In this document: piece by piece, positions 1 to 7,735 of the stretch
How positions within the stretch are numbered: the first letter of the stretch is position 1
Layout of the letters: the number at the start of each line of letters is the position of its first letter
From: Aurantiacibacter xanthus
GTDB taxonomy: Bacteria; Pseudomonadota; Alphaproteobacteria; Sphingomonadales; Sphingomonadaceae
NCBI RefSeq assembly: GCF_003584015.1
Contig: NZ_QXFM01000030.1
Span: 1-45,933 of the forward strand
Direction of reading: 5' to 3'
DNA length: 45,933 nt
Position numbers and translations under genes: made by a program
Notes under the pieces: generated by a model
What the model was told of the DNA's origin: nothing
Seen by the model: only the letters and a program-made list of their open reading frames with translations
The model's database searches: none

Positions 1-288
1 CTGCGCGCAGGCGAAGTGCTCAGCCGCCGCCGCCGATGCCTCGCGCCACGAGGCAAGCGTCTGCCGGGTAAGGTCCGCCAAGCTCTCGTTGCAGCCGGGC
101 AGGTCGGGCAGGACGCTGGCGACGCCGCGCTCGGCCAGCAGACGCATCAGCTCGACGGTGAAGTGGCGGGTCTTGTTGCTCTCGTCGAACCACGCGGGCA
201 GCACCAGCAGGCGCGGGCCGCTGGCGTGATCGCCGCAACGGATAGCCAGTTCCTCGCTGCCGCCGGGCGCTTGCCAGGTGGTCAGCAC
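1..288 (-). CDS. Alpha/beta hydrolase, exosortase A system-associated (hydrolase 2-like), 5' part only
   Basis: An open frame runs from a GTG at 288 to the left edge (96 codons), so the C-terminal part is missing. The visible N-terminus has a hydrophobic strand (LLVLPAWFDESNK) followed by LPDLPGCNES, the pattern of the XrtA-locus hydrolase 2 family, in which an N-K-x-R segment and a D-x-x-G-C-x-x-S segment precede the nucleophile elbow. The catalytic serine lies beyond the edge. The GTG starts 6 nt past the carrier-protein stop, so the two are probably co-translated. The family is thought to hydrolyse an ester or thioester, but its substrate in XrtA loci is unknown; next to an acyl carrier protein a thioesterase-like role is a reasonable inference. 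The assignment rests on gene context and one partial motif. Confidence 0.72.
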   Translation of the reverse strand, partial: MLTTWQAPGGSEELAIRCGDHASGPRLLVLPAWFDESNKTRHFTVELMRLLAERGVASVLPDLPGCNESLADLTRQTLASWREASAAAAEHFACAQ

Positions 289-294
289 GGGGGG

Positions 295-588
295 TCAGCC
301 CTCGGCGCGCTTGGCGCTGACGTAGGCGAGCAGGGCGCCGTAGGTCTCGAGCATGTCGCCATCGACCTCGTCGTCCTCGATCAGGATGTCGCAGCGATCC
401 TCGACCTCGGTGAGGAGACCCGCCACGGCCATGGAGTCGAACTCGGGCAGGTGGCCGAACAGGCCGGAGTTAGCATCAAGCCCCGCCACGCGTTCGTCGG
501 ACAGGCCCAGCACATCGCGCAGGATCGCGCGCAGGATGGCGTCGGTATCGTCGGGTTGCGCCACCGGAGCGGTAAGATCGGTCGTCAT
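295..588 (-). CDS. Acyl carrier protein of the exosortase A locus
   Basis: This 97-residue acidic helical protein carries a carrier-protein core, with the phosphopantetheine attachment serine at Ser52 in PEFDSMAV, where ordinary ACPs have a DSL motif. About 15 residues (MTTDLTAPVAQPDDT) precede the first helix. It starts with ATG at 588, 11 nt after the upstream transferase stop, and the hydrolase follows 6 nt downstream, giving a three-gene leftward operon. ACPs of this kind recur in XrtA loci beside an AMP-dependent ligase, which here lies just across the divergent gap. The inferred role is to carry an acyl or amino-acyl group activated by that ligase and used by the FemAB-like protein. It is unlikely to be the fatty-acid ACP because no fab gene is near. 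Confidence 0.85.
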   Translation of the reverse strand: MTTDLTAPVAQPDDTDAILRAILRDVLGLSDERVAGLDANSGLFGHLPEFDSMAVAGLLTEVEDRCDILIEDDEVDGDMLETYGALLAYVSAKRAEG

Positions 589-599
589 GGCAGCGGCAC

Positions 600-1586
600 T
601 TAGCGATGCAGGGCCAGCGAAACAAGTTTGCGCACGGCAGCCTTGGCCAGTTCGGGCCAGTTGGCGGGCACTCCGGGCCGCAGGCAGGTGAGGCGGCGGC
701 GTTCGCGCACCTCGTCCATCCAGTCGCGCTTGTAGGGATCGTCGCCGGTGCCGAAGTCCACCAGCGTAACCTTGTCGCCATCGATCACCTGCGCGAACAG
801 CGCCGCCGACAGTGTGGTGCCGGGCGACAGGGGCCTGGCGCTCTCGCGGTGGGCGAGCTTATGGATATAGGCAATGCCGTTCTCGACGGTCCAGAACTGC
901 GCGGCGACCGGATGGCCTTCGGCGCGCGCAAGGCCGAAGCGCATCCTGCCCGCTGCCGCTTCCTCGATCGCGAACCGCCTGAGCAGCGCCGGGTCGCCCT
1001 CTTCGGGCTTCCAGCTGTCGGCATAGATGTCTTCGTAGGCGGCCCAATCCTGCTCGTCGAAGGCCTGCGACAGCGTGACCTCGACCTTGCGCCCCTTGCG
1101 CTTGAGCGTGGTACGCAGCTGGCCGGGGCGCTCGGCGAGATACCGGGCGTAGCTGCGCCCGTTCACGGCGAGCACATGGTTCACGTCGCAGTGCTCGTCG
1201 AGCACGATCCAGCCCGTGCGGCGGAAGGCCTCGGCGAGCCGTTCGGCGCTGCCGTCTTCCACGCTCAGCTTGTCGAGCACCACCCGGCGGGACCGGCGGG
1301 CGAGATCGCGGGCAAGCTCGTGCAGAAGGGCCGGATCGGGTGCGGCGCCCGTGAACAGCGGCGACCATGTAAAGGCATACCAGTTGGTGAGCGAGGCAAG
1401 GCCCGCGCCCTGTTGCTCCAGCGGCAGGCACACCTGCTTCGCGCCGTCGCTGGCGCAGGCGAGCAGGGGCTGCTTGCCCGCCTCTTCGAGCAGCGCAAAC
1501 CAGCGCGGGCGGGCAAAAGGGCCTGCCTCGGCCCAGCGCTGGGCTTGCACATCGTTAAGACTGGCGTGATAGCTGATCGCCGTCAC
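600..1586 (-). CDS. FemAB/GNAT-like acyltransferase of the exosortase A locus
   Basis: A 328-residue protein starting with GTG at 1586. It has the two-lobed layout of the FemAB/GNAT superfamily: an N-terminal lobe with ARPRWFALLEEAG, and a C-terminal lobe with LRTTLKRKGRKVEV, VAAQFWTVENGIAYIHKLAH and DFGTGDDPYKRDWM. The phrase putting D-F-G-x-G-D-D-x-Y-K near the end is typical of FemAB-like proteins in polysaccharide loci. Such enzymes move an acyl or aminoacyl group onto an amine. It heads the leftward operon with the carrier protein and hydrolase, which suggests a carrier-bound donor. A second, different FemAB protein lies at 11.6-12.6 kb. No upstream ATG keeps the frame without running into the divergent ligase gene. 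Confidence 0.8.
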   Translation of the reverse strand: MTAISYHASLNDVQAQRWAEAGPFARPRWFALLEEAGKQPLLACASDGAKQVCLPLEQQGAGLASLTNWYAFTWSPLFTGAAPDPALLHELARDLARRSRRVVLDKLSVEDGSAERLAEAFRRTGWIVLDEHCDVNHVLAVNGRSYARYLAERPGQLRTTLKRKGRKVEVTLSQAFDEQDWAAYEDIYADSWKPEEGDPALLRRFAIEEAAAGRMRFGLARAEGHPVAAQFWTVENGIAYIHKLAHRESARPLSPGTTLSAALFAQVIDGDKVTLVDFGTGDDPYKRDWMDEVRERRRLTCLRPGVPANWPELAKAAVRKLVSLALHR

Positions 1587-1606
1587 AGCGAAGAAGTCCC
1601 CATCCT
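1587..1606. promoter_or_regulatory. 20-bp divergent start region
   Basis: Only 20 bp separate the GTG start of the leftward transferase from the TTG start of the rightward ligase. AAGAAG at about 1591-1596 can serve as a weak ribosome site for the ligase. There is no room for two separate promoters here, so each promoter must lie inside the opposite gene's 5' coding region, or the starts are wrong. Confidence 0.5.
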
Positions 1607-3121
1607 TTGAAGCAGCCTGCTAACCTGTTCGAACCCGATCCCGCGCCGTGGCCGCTCGACCATCTCGCTCTGCGTGGGAGCGACGATAGCGCGGCGCTGA
1701 TCCTGAAGCACGAAGTCCTTAGCTGGAAGGCCTTAAGAAGCCGTGTCGGAGCGCTGGCGGGATGGCTCAAGGAACGAGTGCCACAGCCGGGTGCGCGGGT
1801 CGCAAGCTGGGCGGGCAAGGGCGAGCTGACCTGCCTGATGCCGCTTGCCGCCGCACGGGCGGGGCTGGTGCATGTGCCGGTCAACCCGCTGCTCAAACGC
1901 CAGCAGGTCGCGCATATTCTGGCCGACTGCGGCGCGAGCCTGCTGCTCGGCAACAAGGCGCGGCTGTCACTGCTCGAAGCGGGCGACCTGCCCAAGGGCT
2001 GCCCGGCGCTGGAGGATCTGGCCGTGCTCGCCGAGGCGCAGGAGGCCGAGGCCCTGCCGCCCAGCACCGCCGATCCCGACGCGCTTGCCGCGATCCTCTA
2101 CACCTCCGGCTCGACCGGGCGGCCCAAGGGGGTGATGCTCAGCCATACCAACATGTGGCTCGGCGCGGTGAGCGTCGCGCACTATCTCGGCATGGCAGCG
2201 GACGACGTGACGCTCGCCGTGTTGCCGCTAAGCTTCGACTATGGCCAGAACCAGCTGCTCTCCACCTGGTATGCCGGTGGCAGCGTGGTCCCGCTCGACT
2301 ACCTCACCCCGCGCGACGTGGTGAAAGCCTGCGCGCGCCATGGCGTCACCACGCTGGCGGCGGTCCCGCCCTTGTGGGTGCAGCTGATCGAGCAGGACTG
2401 GCCCGCCGAATCCGTCGCCCCCATGCGCAGGCTCACAAATTCGGGCGGGGCGCTGACCGAGGACATGGTCCGCACCCTGCGCCGCATGTTCCCGCAGGCG
2501 CGGCTGTTCCCGATGTATGGCCTGACCGAGGCCTTCCGCTCGACCTATCTCGACCCGGCGATGGTCGACGACCACCCCACCTCGATGGGCCGCGCCATCC
2601 CCTTCGCCGAGATCCTCGTGGTCGACGACAAGGGCGAGGTGGCGAGCGAGGGCGAGCTGGTCCACTGCGGGCCGCTGGTCGCGCAGGGCTACTGGAACGA
2701 TCCCGAGCGCACTGCCGAACGCTTCAAGCCTGCGCCCAAGGCCTCGCTCTATGGCGGCATGGCGGTGTTCTCGGGCGACACCGTGCGGCGCGACGAGCTG
2801 GGCCTGCTCCACTTCGTCGGCCGCACCGACACCATGATCAAGAGCGCGGGCAACCGCATCAGCCCGCAGGAGATCGAGGAGGCCGCCATCGCCACCGGCC
2901 TTGTGAGCGAGGCAGTCGCCTTCGGGGTGCCCGACGCGCGGCTCGGACAGGCAATCCATCTGGTGGTGCGCGGCAGCGGCGACGAGGAGGCCTTGCGCGC
3001 CGCCCTGCGCGCCGACCTGCCCAATTTCATGCAGCCTGCGGTTGTCCGCTGGGTCGAGGCCATTCCCTTGAATCCCAACGGCAAGATCGACCGCGCTGCG
3101 CTTGCGAAGGACCATTCATGA
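1607..3121 (+). CDS. Acyl-CoA ligase (AMP-forming), exosortase A system-associated
   Basis: A 504-residue member of the ANL adenylating superfamily. The AMP/phosphate-binding P-loop YTSGSTGRPKG lies at residues 165-175, the A5-type motif YGLTEAF in the middle, GRTDTMIKSAGNRISP at the hinge, and the catalytic lysine is K493 in NPNGKIDR. It therefore activates a carboxylic acid with ATP and passes it to a thiol, either CoA or the pantetheine arm of the carrier protein next door. Matching members are regular parts of XrtA loci; the substrate is unknown. The start is TTG at 1607, the first in-frame start after the divergent gene. Its TGA overlaps the ATG of the decarboxylase (ATGA), so the two are translationally coupled. 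Confidence 0.9.
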   Translation: MKQPANLFEPDPAPWPLDHLALRGSDDSAALILKHEVLSWKALRSRVGALAGWLKERVPQPGARVASWAGKGELTCLMPLAAARAGLVHVPVNPLLKRQQVAHILADCGASLLLGNKARLSLLEAGDLPKGCPALEDLAVLAEAQEAEALPPSTADPDALAAILYTSGSTGRPKGVMLSHTNMWLGAVSVAHYLGMAADDVTLAVLPLSFDYGQNQLLSTWYAGGSVVPLDYLTPRDVVKACARHGVTTLAAVPPLWVQLIEQDWPAESVAPMRRLTNSGGALTEDMVRTLRRMFPQARLFPMYGLTEAFRSTYLDPAMVDDHPTSMGRAIPFAEILVVDDKGEVASEGELVHCGPLVAQGYWNDPERTAERFKPAPKASLYGGMAVFSGDTVRRDELGLLHFVGRTDTMIKSAGNRISPQEIEEAAIATGLVSEAVAFGVPDARLGQAIHLVVRGSGDEEALRAALRADLPNFMQPAVVRWVEAIPLNPNGKIDRAALAKDHS

Positions 3122-4344
3122 AGCCGCTCGGCCCCATTCCGGCAGACTACACCGCCATCGACGGCGAACTCGCGATTGGCGGGCGCAAGGCGTCGGCGCT
3201 GGTGAAGGAGGCGCGGCGCACGCCGCTGTTCGTCTATTCGCGCGACATCATCGCAGCGCGGGCCGAAGCCCTGCGCGCGGCGATGCCGGAGCGGCTCGCC
3301 ATTCACTATGCGATGAAGGCCAACCCCTATCCGCCGTTGCTCGAACATGTTGCCGATCTGGTCGACGGGCTGGATGTCGCCTCGGGCGGGGAACTGGAGA
3401 TCGCACGCAAGGCGGGTTACCTCGCGCGCGAGATCAGCTTTGCCGGACCGGGCAAGCGCGACCCCGAACTGAAGGCCGCGATCACCACCGGCGTGACGCT
3501 GAACTGCGAAAGCGAGGGCGAAATTTCGCGCGCGCTGGCCATGGGCAAGGCGTTGTCGGTGAAGCCGCGTCTGGCGATCCGGGTCAATCCGGCGTTTGAG
3601 ATACGCGGTTCGGGCATGAAAATGGGCGGCGGGGCAAAGCCCTTCGGGATCGACGAGGAACAGGTGCCGGCGCTTGCCCGGAGGATCGTCGATGAAGGTG
3701 CGGACTGGCGTGGTTTCCACATCTATGCAGGCAGTCAGGCGCTCGACGCTGCCGCCATAATCGAGACGCAGGCCAATGTCATCGCTCTGGCCGCGCGGCT
3801 GGGCGAGGAGGCGGGCGTCGCGGTGCCGGACCTCAACATGGGAGGAGGTTTCGGCATCCCCTATTTCGACAAGGACACGCCGCTCGATATTGCCGCCATC
3901 GGCTCCGCGCTCGCGGGCCAGTTCGGGAAGCTGCCCGAGCGCCTGCAACAGACGCAGTTCGCGATCGAACTGGGGCGCTATCTGGTCGGCGAGGCGGGCG
4001 TCTACCTGACCCGGATCGTCGACCGCAAGGTGAGCCATGGCACTACCTACCTCGTCACTGATGGAGGGCTGCATCACCAGCTCGCCGCCTCGGGCAACTT
4101 CGGCGCGGTGGTGCGGCGCAACTACCCGCTTGCCATCGCCAGCAGGTTCGATGCTGCGGCTGAGGAAGAGGCAAGCGTCGTCGGTTGTCTGTGTACCCCG
4201 CTCGATCGACTGGCCGACAATGCGCTGCTTCCCCGCGCCGAGGTGGGCGATCTGGTGGCGGTGTTCTGCGCCGGGGCCTACGGTGCCAGCGCCAGTCCGG
4301 CGAACTTCCTCGGGCAGGGGCCAGCTGCCGAAATGCTCGTCTGA
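3118..4344 (+). CDS. PLP-dependent decarboxylase, exosortase A system-associated
   Basis: A 408-residue fold-III (alanine-racemase-like) decarboxylase related to diaminopimelate and ornithine decarboxylases. The PLP Schiff-base lysine is K67 in HYAMKANP. Further landmarks are DVASGGELE, the GGGFG glycine loop (LNMGGGFGIPY) that holds the phosphate, and a C-terminal CxxCTPLD-like segment (VGCLCTPLDRL) followed by FCAGAYG, which places the second-subunit active-site cysteine. The enzyme removes CO2 from an amino acid to give an amine; which one is not readable from sequence. The ATG overlaps the ligase stop. With the ligase, carrier protein and FemAB proteins it could supply the amine acceptor or donor of a locus-specific acylation; this is inference. 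Confidence 0.9.
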   Translation: MKPLGPIPADYTAIDGELAIGGRKASALVKEARRTPLFVYSRDIIAARAEALRAAMPERLAIHYAMKANPYPPLLEHVADLVDGLDVASGGELEIARKAGYLAREISFAGPGKRDPELKAAITTGVTLNCESEGEISRALAMGKALSVKPRLAIRVNPAFEIRGSGMKMGGGAKPFGIDEEQVPALARRIVDEGADWRGFHIYAGSQALDAAAIIETQANVIALAARLGEEAGVAVPDLNMGGGFGIPYFDKDTPLDIAAIGSALAGQFGKLPERLQQTQFAIELGRYLVGEAGVYLTRIVDRKVSHGTTYLVTDGGLHHQLAASGNFGAVVRRNYPLAIASRFDAAAEEEASVVGCLCTPLDRLADNALLPRAEVGDLVAVFCAGAYGASASPANFLGQGPAAEMLV

Positions 4345-4545
4345 CCGGGGTAAGGCTACCCACCGGCAAGTCGTCCCCTTTTGGGACATGCCCGTTTAAA
4401 CCCCGCTATTCCGGCGGGTTCCGGCGCAAAACTAACGCAATGTTCACCCTTTCTGACGAGAAGCACAGGTGGATCCACGAGCCTTGCGGCCGCACCGGGT
4501 TTGTCCCCCGCTGCGCCACGGGTTCGACCACGTGAAGGACTTTCG
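4345..4545 (+). promoter_or_regulatory. Leader region ahead of the export/exosortase operon
   Basis: About 200 non-coding bases separate the decarboxylase from the export lipoprotein. A short perfect hairpin, CCCGC/GCGGG with a 7-nt loop, lies at 4402-4418 without a T-run, so it is a weak terminator at best. The frame of the next gene stays open back to a TTG at 4381, but the lipoprotein signal starts at 4546, so that extension is probably untranslated. I could not assign a convincing -35/-10 pair. Confidence 0.4.
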
Positions 4546-5187
4546 ATGCGAACGACCCAAATCGCCCGTCTCTCTCTTGCCGGTGCGGCGCTTGCGCTGA
4601 CGCTGGGAGGCTGCGCCACGAACAGTGCGCCGCAGCTCGAACCGGCTCGGTTCGTTGCCATGCAGGAAGGTCCGGGCGAGGAATATGTCATTGGTCCGCT
4701 TGATGAATTGACCATCCACGTGTGGCGCAACGACGAACTCGGTGCCTCGGTGCAGGTGCGGCCCGACGGGCGCATCACCACCCCGCTGGTGGCCGACATG
4801 CCTGCCGTTGGCAAGACGCCGACCATGCTCGCCGAAGACATCCGGCTGCAGCTCTCGCAGTATATCGAGGAGCCGCTAGTGACCGTCATCGTCAACAAGT
4901 TTGCCGGCACCTTCAGCCAGCAGGTCCGCATCGTCGGCGCGACCGAGCAACCCGCATCGCTGCCCTACCGTGCGAACATGACCCTGCTCGACGCGATGAT
5001 CGCGGTGGGGGGCCTCAGCGAATTTGCGGCGGGCAACCGCGCCAAGCTGATCCGGTTCGACCGTGAAAGCGGCAAGCAGACCGAATATGCGCTGCGCCTG
5101 TCCGACCTGCTGCGCAAGGGCGACAGCGATGCCAACGTCATGCTGATGCCGGGTGATGTTATCATCATCCCGGAAAGCATGTTCTAG
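4546..5187 (+). CDS. Polysaccharide export lipoprotein (Wza/EpsE-like, PEP-CTERM type)
   Basis: A 213-residue outer-membrane export protein. The N-terminus is a lipoprotein signal with lipobox LGGC and acylated Cys23. It is followed by the polysaccharide export domain (EEYVIGPLDELTIHVWRN, then VRPDGRITTPLVADM) and a SLBB-like second domain (VRIVGATEQPASLPYR, ending MLMPGDVIIIPESMF). It would form the periplasmic and outer-membrane part of the exopolysaccharide channel. It is shorter than Wza, as is usual for the XrtA-locus subfamily. ATG 4546 is chosen because it gives a complete signal peptide and follows GAAGGA. It is first in a compact operon reaching 17338. Confidence 0.92.
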   Translation: MRTTQIARLSLAGAALALTLGGCATNSAPQLEPARFVAMQEGPGEEYVIGPLDELTIHVWRNDELGASVQVRPDGRITTPLVADMPAVGKTPTMLAEDIRLQLSQYIEEPLVTVIVNKFAGTFSQQVRIVGATEQPASLPYRANMTLLDAMIAVGGLSEFAAGNRAKLIRFDRESGKQTEYALRLSDLLRKGDSDANVMLMPGDVIIIPESMF

Positions 5188-5203
5188 GCCGGAGGCGGGG
5201 GGC

Positions 5204-6724
5204 TTGAATCACCTTCTGGAAGAAGTGCGGGCAGCGGTATGGGCGGTGTGGAACCGCCGCTGGCTGGCGCTGGGCATCGCCTGGGGCGTGTGCCTGCTGG
5301 GCTGGCTCGCCGTGGCGCTGATCCCCAACTCGTACCAGAGCGAAACGCGCATCTTCATCCAGCTCGACGACGTGCTGGCCGACCAGATCGGCATCGGCTC
5401 GGCGAGCCGTGCGCGCGATATCGACCGCATTCGCCAGACGCTGGTCAGCTCGGTCAATCTGGAAAAGGTCGTGCGCGCCACCCGGCTTGGCGATGCCGTC
5501 ACCACCCCGGCGGAGATGGAAGCGGCGACAGTCAAACTGGCCAAGGAAATCTCGGTCGAGAGCCAGGGGCAGAACATCTTCGAGATCACCGCGACCATCG
5601 GTCGCGGCGACTTTTCCGACCGTGAGAACGCCGAACTGGCGCAGACCGTCACCCAGCGCATGATCGACATCTTCCGCGAGGAGAACCTCGGCGGTGCGCG
5701 CGGCGAACTCGAGCAGTCGATTACCTTCCTCAACCAGCAGCTCGCCGCGCGCGAGGCTGAACTGGCGCAGGCTGAGCAGCAACGTCTGGCCTTCGAGGCG
5801 GCCAACCCCGATCTGGTCGGCGGTTCGGCAGCGATTGCCTCGCAGATGAGCGCCGCCCGCAACGAGTTGCGCAGCGTCGAGGCCGATCTCGCCGCCGCGC
5901 AGAGTGCGCTTGCCGCCCTGCGCGGTCAGCTCGCCAGCACTCCGCGCACGATCATCAGTGCCAATTCGGGCGGACCGCAGGCAGCATTGGCGCAGGCCGA
6001 GGCGAACCTCGCCGCCTTGCAGGCGCGCGGACTGACCCCCGAACACCCCGACCTCATTGCCGCGCAGCGCACGGTGCAGAACCTGCGTGCGACCGTCCAG
6101 CGCGATGGGCCGGGAAGCAGCGGTTCGCTCAATCCGGCCTTTACCTCGCTGCAGTCGATGCTGGTCGAGCGCGAGGCCAATGTGCAGGCGCTGATGTCGC
6201 GCGCGGCGGCGCTGCGCGCGGAGATCGCCTCGATCAACAGCAGCCTCGCGCGCGAGCCGGGCGCAACCGCCGAGGCTCAGCGGATCAGCCGCGATTACGA
6301 CGTGCTGCGCAAGCGCTACGATGACCTGCTCAACGACCGCGAACAGCTGCGCCTGCGCGGCGAGGTCGAAAGCGAAAACAGCGCGATCAAGTTCGAGGTG
6401 ATCGACCCGCCGAGCACGCCGCGCAAGCCTGCCGCACCCAACCGTCCGCTGCTGCTGGCAGGGGTGCTGATCGTGGGGCTGGGTGCCGGAGCGGCGACCG
6501 CCTTTGCGCTGTCCAAGCTCGGCTCGACCTTCGCCACCGCCAGCCAGCTCGAACGCGAAATCGGGCTGCCGGTGATCGGTACGGTGTCGCATGTGTTCAC
6601 ACCTGCGGGGCGCGCATTGCGGGCCAGGCGTCTCAAGTATTTCGCTGCCGGCGTTGGCGGGCTAGGGCTGCTGTTTGTGATCCTGATGGGTCTCGAATTC
6701 GTCCAGCGCGGGCTGGTGGCATGA
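5204..6724 (+). CDS. Chain-length determinant protein (Wzz/GumC-like, PEP-CTERM locus type)
   Basis: About 506 residues. A first membrane segment at about 15-37 (WLALGIAWGVCLLGWLAVAL) precedes a periplasmic Wzz domain and a long coiled-coil rich in Ala, Glu and Gln. A proline-rich IDPPSTPRKPAAPNRP precedes the second membrane segment (LLLAGVLIVGLGAGAATAF), and a third hydrophobic segment lies near the C-terminus. The family sets polysaccharide chain length and couples to a tyrosine autokinase, which is the next gene. The start is taken as TTG 5204 because GGAGGCGGGG sits about 6-15 nt upstream, whereas the in-frame ATG at 5153 overlaps the upstream gene. Confidence 0.9.
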   Translation: MNHLLEEVRAAVWAVWNRRWLALGIAWGVCLLGWLAVALIPNSYQSETRIFIQLDDVLADQIGIGSASRARDIDRIRQTLVSSVNLEKVVRATRLGDAVTTPAEMEAATVKLAKEISVESQGQNIFEITATIGRGDFSDRENAELAQTVTQRMIDIFREENLGGARGELEQSITFLNQQLAAREAELAQAEQQRLAFEAANPDLVGGSAAIASQMSAARNELRSVEADLAAAQSALAALRGQLASTPRTIISANSGGPQAALAQAEANLAALQARGLTPEHPDLIAAQRTVQNLRATVQRDGPGSSGSLNPAFTSLQSMLVEREANVQALMSRAAALRAEIASINSSLAREPGATAEAQRISRDYDVLRKRYDDLLNDREQLRLRGEVESENSAIKFEVIDPPSTPRKPAAPNRPLLLAGVLIVGLGAGAATAFALSKLGSTFATASQLEREIGLPVIGTVSHVFTPAGRALRARRLKYFAAGVGGLGLLFVILMGLEFVQRGLVA

Positions 6725-6734
6725 GGATGGTGGC

Positions 6735-7730
6735 ATGACCGACCAGAGCAAGATCACCGGCCCCGGCGCTGGCCATTCATTGTTCGACCGCGACGAGGAT
6801 GTCTGGGGCGCCGACCATCTGCGTGCGGCACCCGTTCCCGCCGAGCTTGCGCGACCGGTCAACCGTCCGGCCCCGAAACGCCCCGCGCCGCAGGTGGCGT
6901 CCCCCGCCGTGCAAGTGTCCCCTCGCGCAGTCGCTGCCGCAGTCGCTGACGTCGTCACGCCCGAAGTAGCAGACCTTACCCCGGTGCATCTGTCCGGCCA
7001 TATCGAGCCGATCGCGCGCGAACAGTTGCAGCGCGCGGGGCTGATCCAGCCTGAGGGTCAGGTGACGGGACTGCTCGAAGAGTTCCGCATCGTGAAGCGG
7101 CAGGTGCTCAATGCCGTGCGCAAGGCGCGTGAGGCGGGCAAGGGAGCGCGGGCGCAGCGGGTGCTGGTCAGTTCGCCGCTGCCTTCGGAAGGCAAAACCT
7201 TCTGCGCGGCCAATCTCGCGCTCGCCATGGCGGCGGAGAAAGACAGCGAAGTGCTGCTGGTCGATGCCGACTTCGCCAAGCCCTCGATCCTCTCGACCTT
7301 CGGCCTGCCGAGCGGCCCCGGCCTGATGGACGTGCTCGCCAATCCCGATATCCGGCTCGAGGACTGCATCATCGAGACCGACATCCCCGGCTTGCTGGTG
7401 CTTCCCGCCGGCAACCAGACCAATTCCGACAGCGAGTTTCTCGCCAGCGCACGCACGGTGCAGGTGCTCGACCGGCTGACGGCGGATGCGCCGAACCGGA
7501 TCGTAATCTTCGATTCGCCGCCCGCGCTGGCGGCCTCTCCTGCGGCGGAACTGGCGCGGCACGTTGGCCAGGTGATCGTCGTTACCCGTGCCGACCGCAC
7601 TGGCCAGAGTGCGCTGGAGGATGCGCTGACGCTGCTGTCGGCCTGCCCCGATATCAAGCTGCTGCTCAACGCGGCGCACTTCAGCCCCAGCGGCCGCCGC
7701 TTCGGCACCTACTACGGTCAGGAGGACTGA
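6735..7730 (+). CDS. Exopolysaccharide tyrosine autokinase (BY-kinase, PEP-CTERM locus type)
   Basis: A 331-residue cytoplasmic kinase. The first ~110 residues are a low-complexity Pro/Ala/Val extension; the P-loop follows at 146-155 (SSPLPSEGKT), then the Walker A' motif VLLVDADF at about 173-180 and a DSPPAL switch segment. The C-terminus ends GTYYGQED, with only a two-tyrosine autophosphorylation site where many BY-kinases have a longer cluster. It acts with the separate chain-length protein encoded 10 nt upstream to control polymerisation and export by cycles of phosphorylation. It lies inside the operon with a 5-nt gap to the next gene. Confidence 0.9.
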   Translation: MTDQSKITGPGAGHSLFDRDEDVWGADHLRAAPVPAELARPVNRPAPKRPAPQVASPAVQVSPRAVAAAVADVVTPEVADLTPVHLSGHIEPIAREQLQRAGLIQPEGQVTGLLEEFRIVKRQVLNAVRKAREAGKGARAQRVLVSSPLPSEGKTFCAANLALAMAAEKDSEVLLVDADFAKPSILSTFGLPSGPGLMDVLANPDIRLEDCIIETDIPGLLVLPAGNQTNSDSEFLASARTVQVLDRLTADAPNRIVIFDSPPALAASPAAELARHVGQVIVVTRADRTGQSALEDALTLLSACPDIKLLLNAAHFSPSGRRFGTYYGQED

Positions 7731-7735
7731 CCGCG

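Noticed and set aside
16-603. A plus-strand open frame over the carrier protein and hydrolase
   Set aside because: It has no family features, while the minus strand shows a carrier protein and a hydrolase core in the same place.
1762-3117. Upstream extension of the decarboxylase frame through the ligase gene
   Set aside because: It is only an absence of stops; the decarboxylase ATG at 3118 overlaps the ligase stop in the usual way.
4480-4545. GG-N10-GC spacing and possible c-di-GMP riboswitch upstream of the export lipoprotein
   Set aside because: The bases around the -24/-12 spacing do not match TGGCAC/TTGC, and no GEMM core sequence is present.
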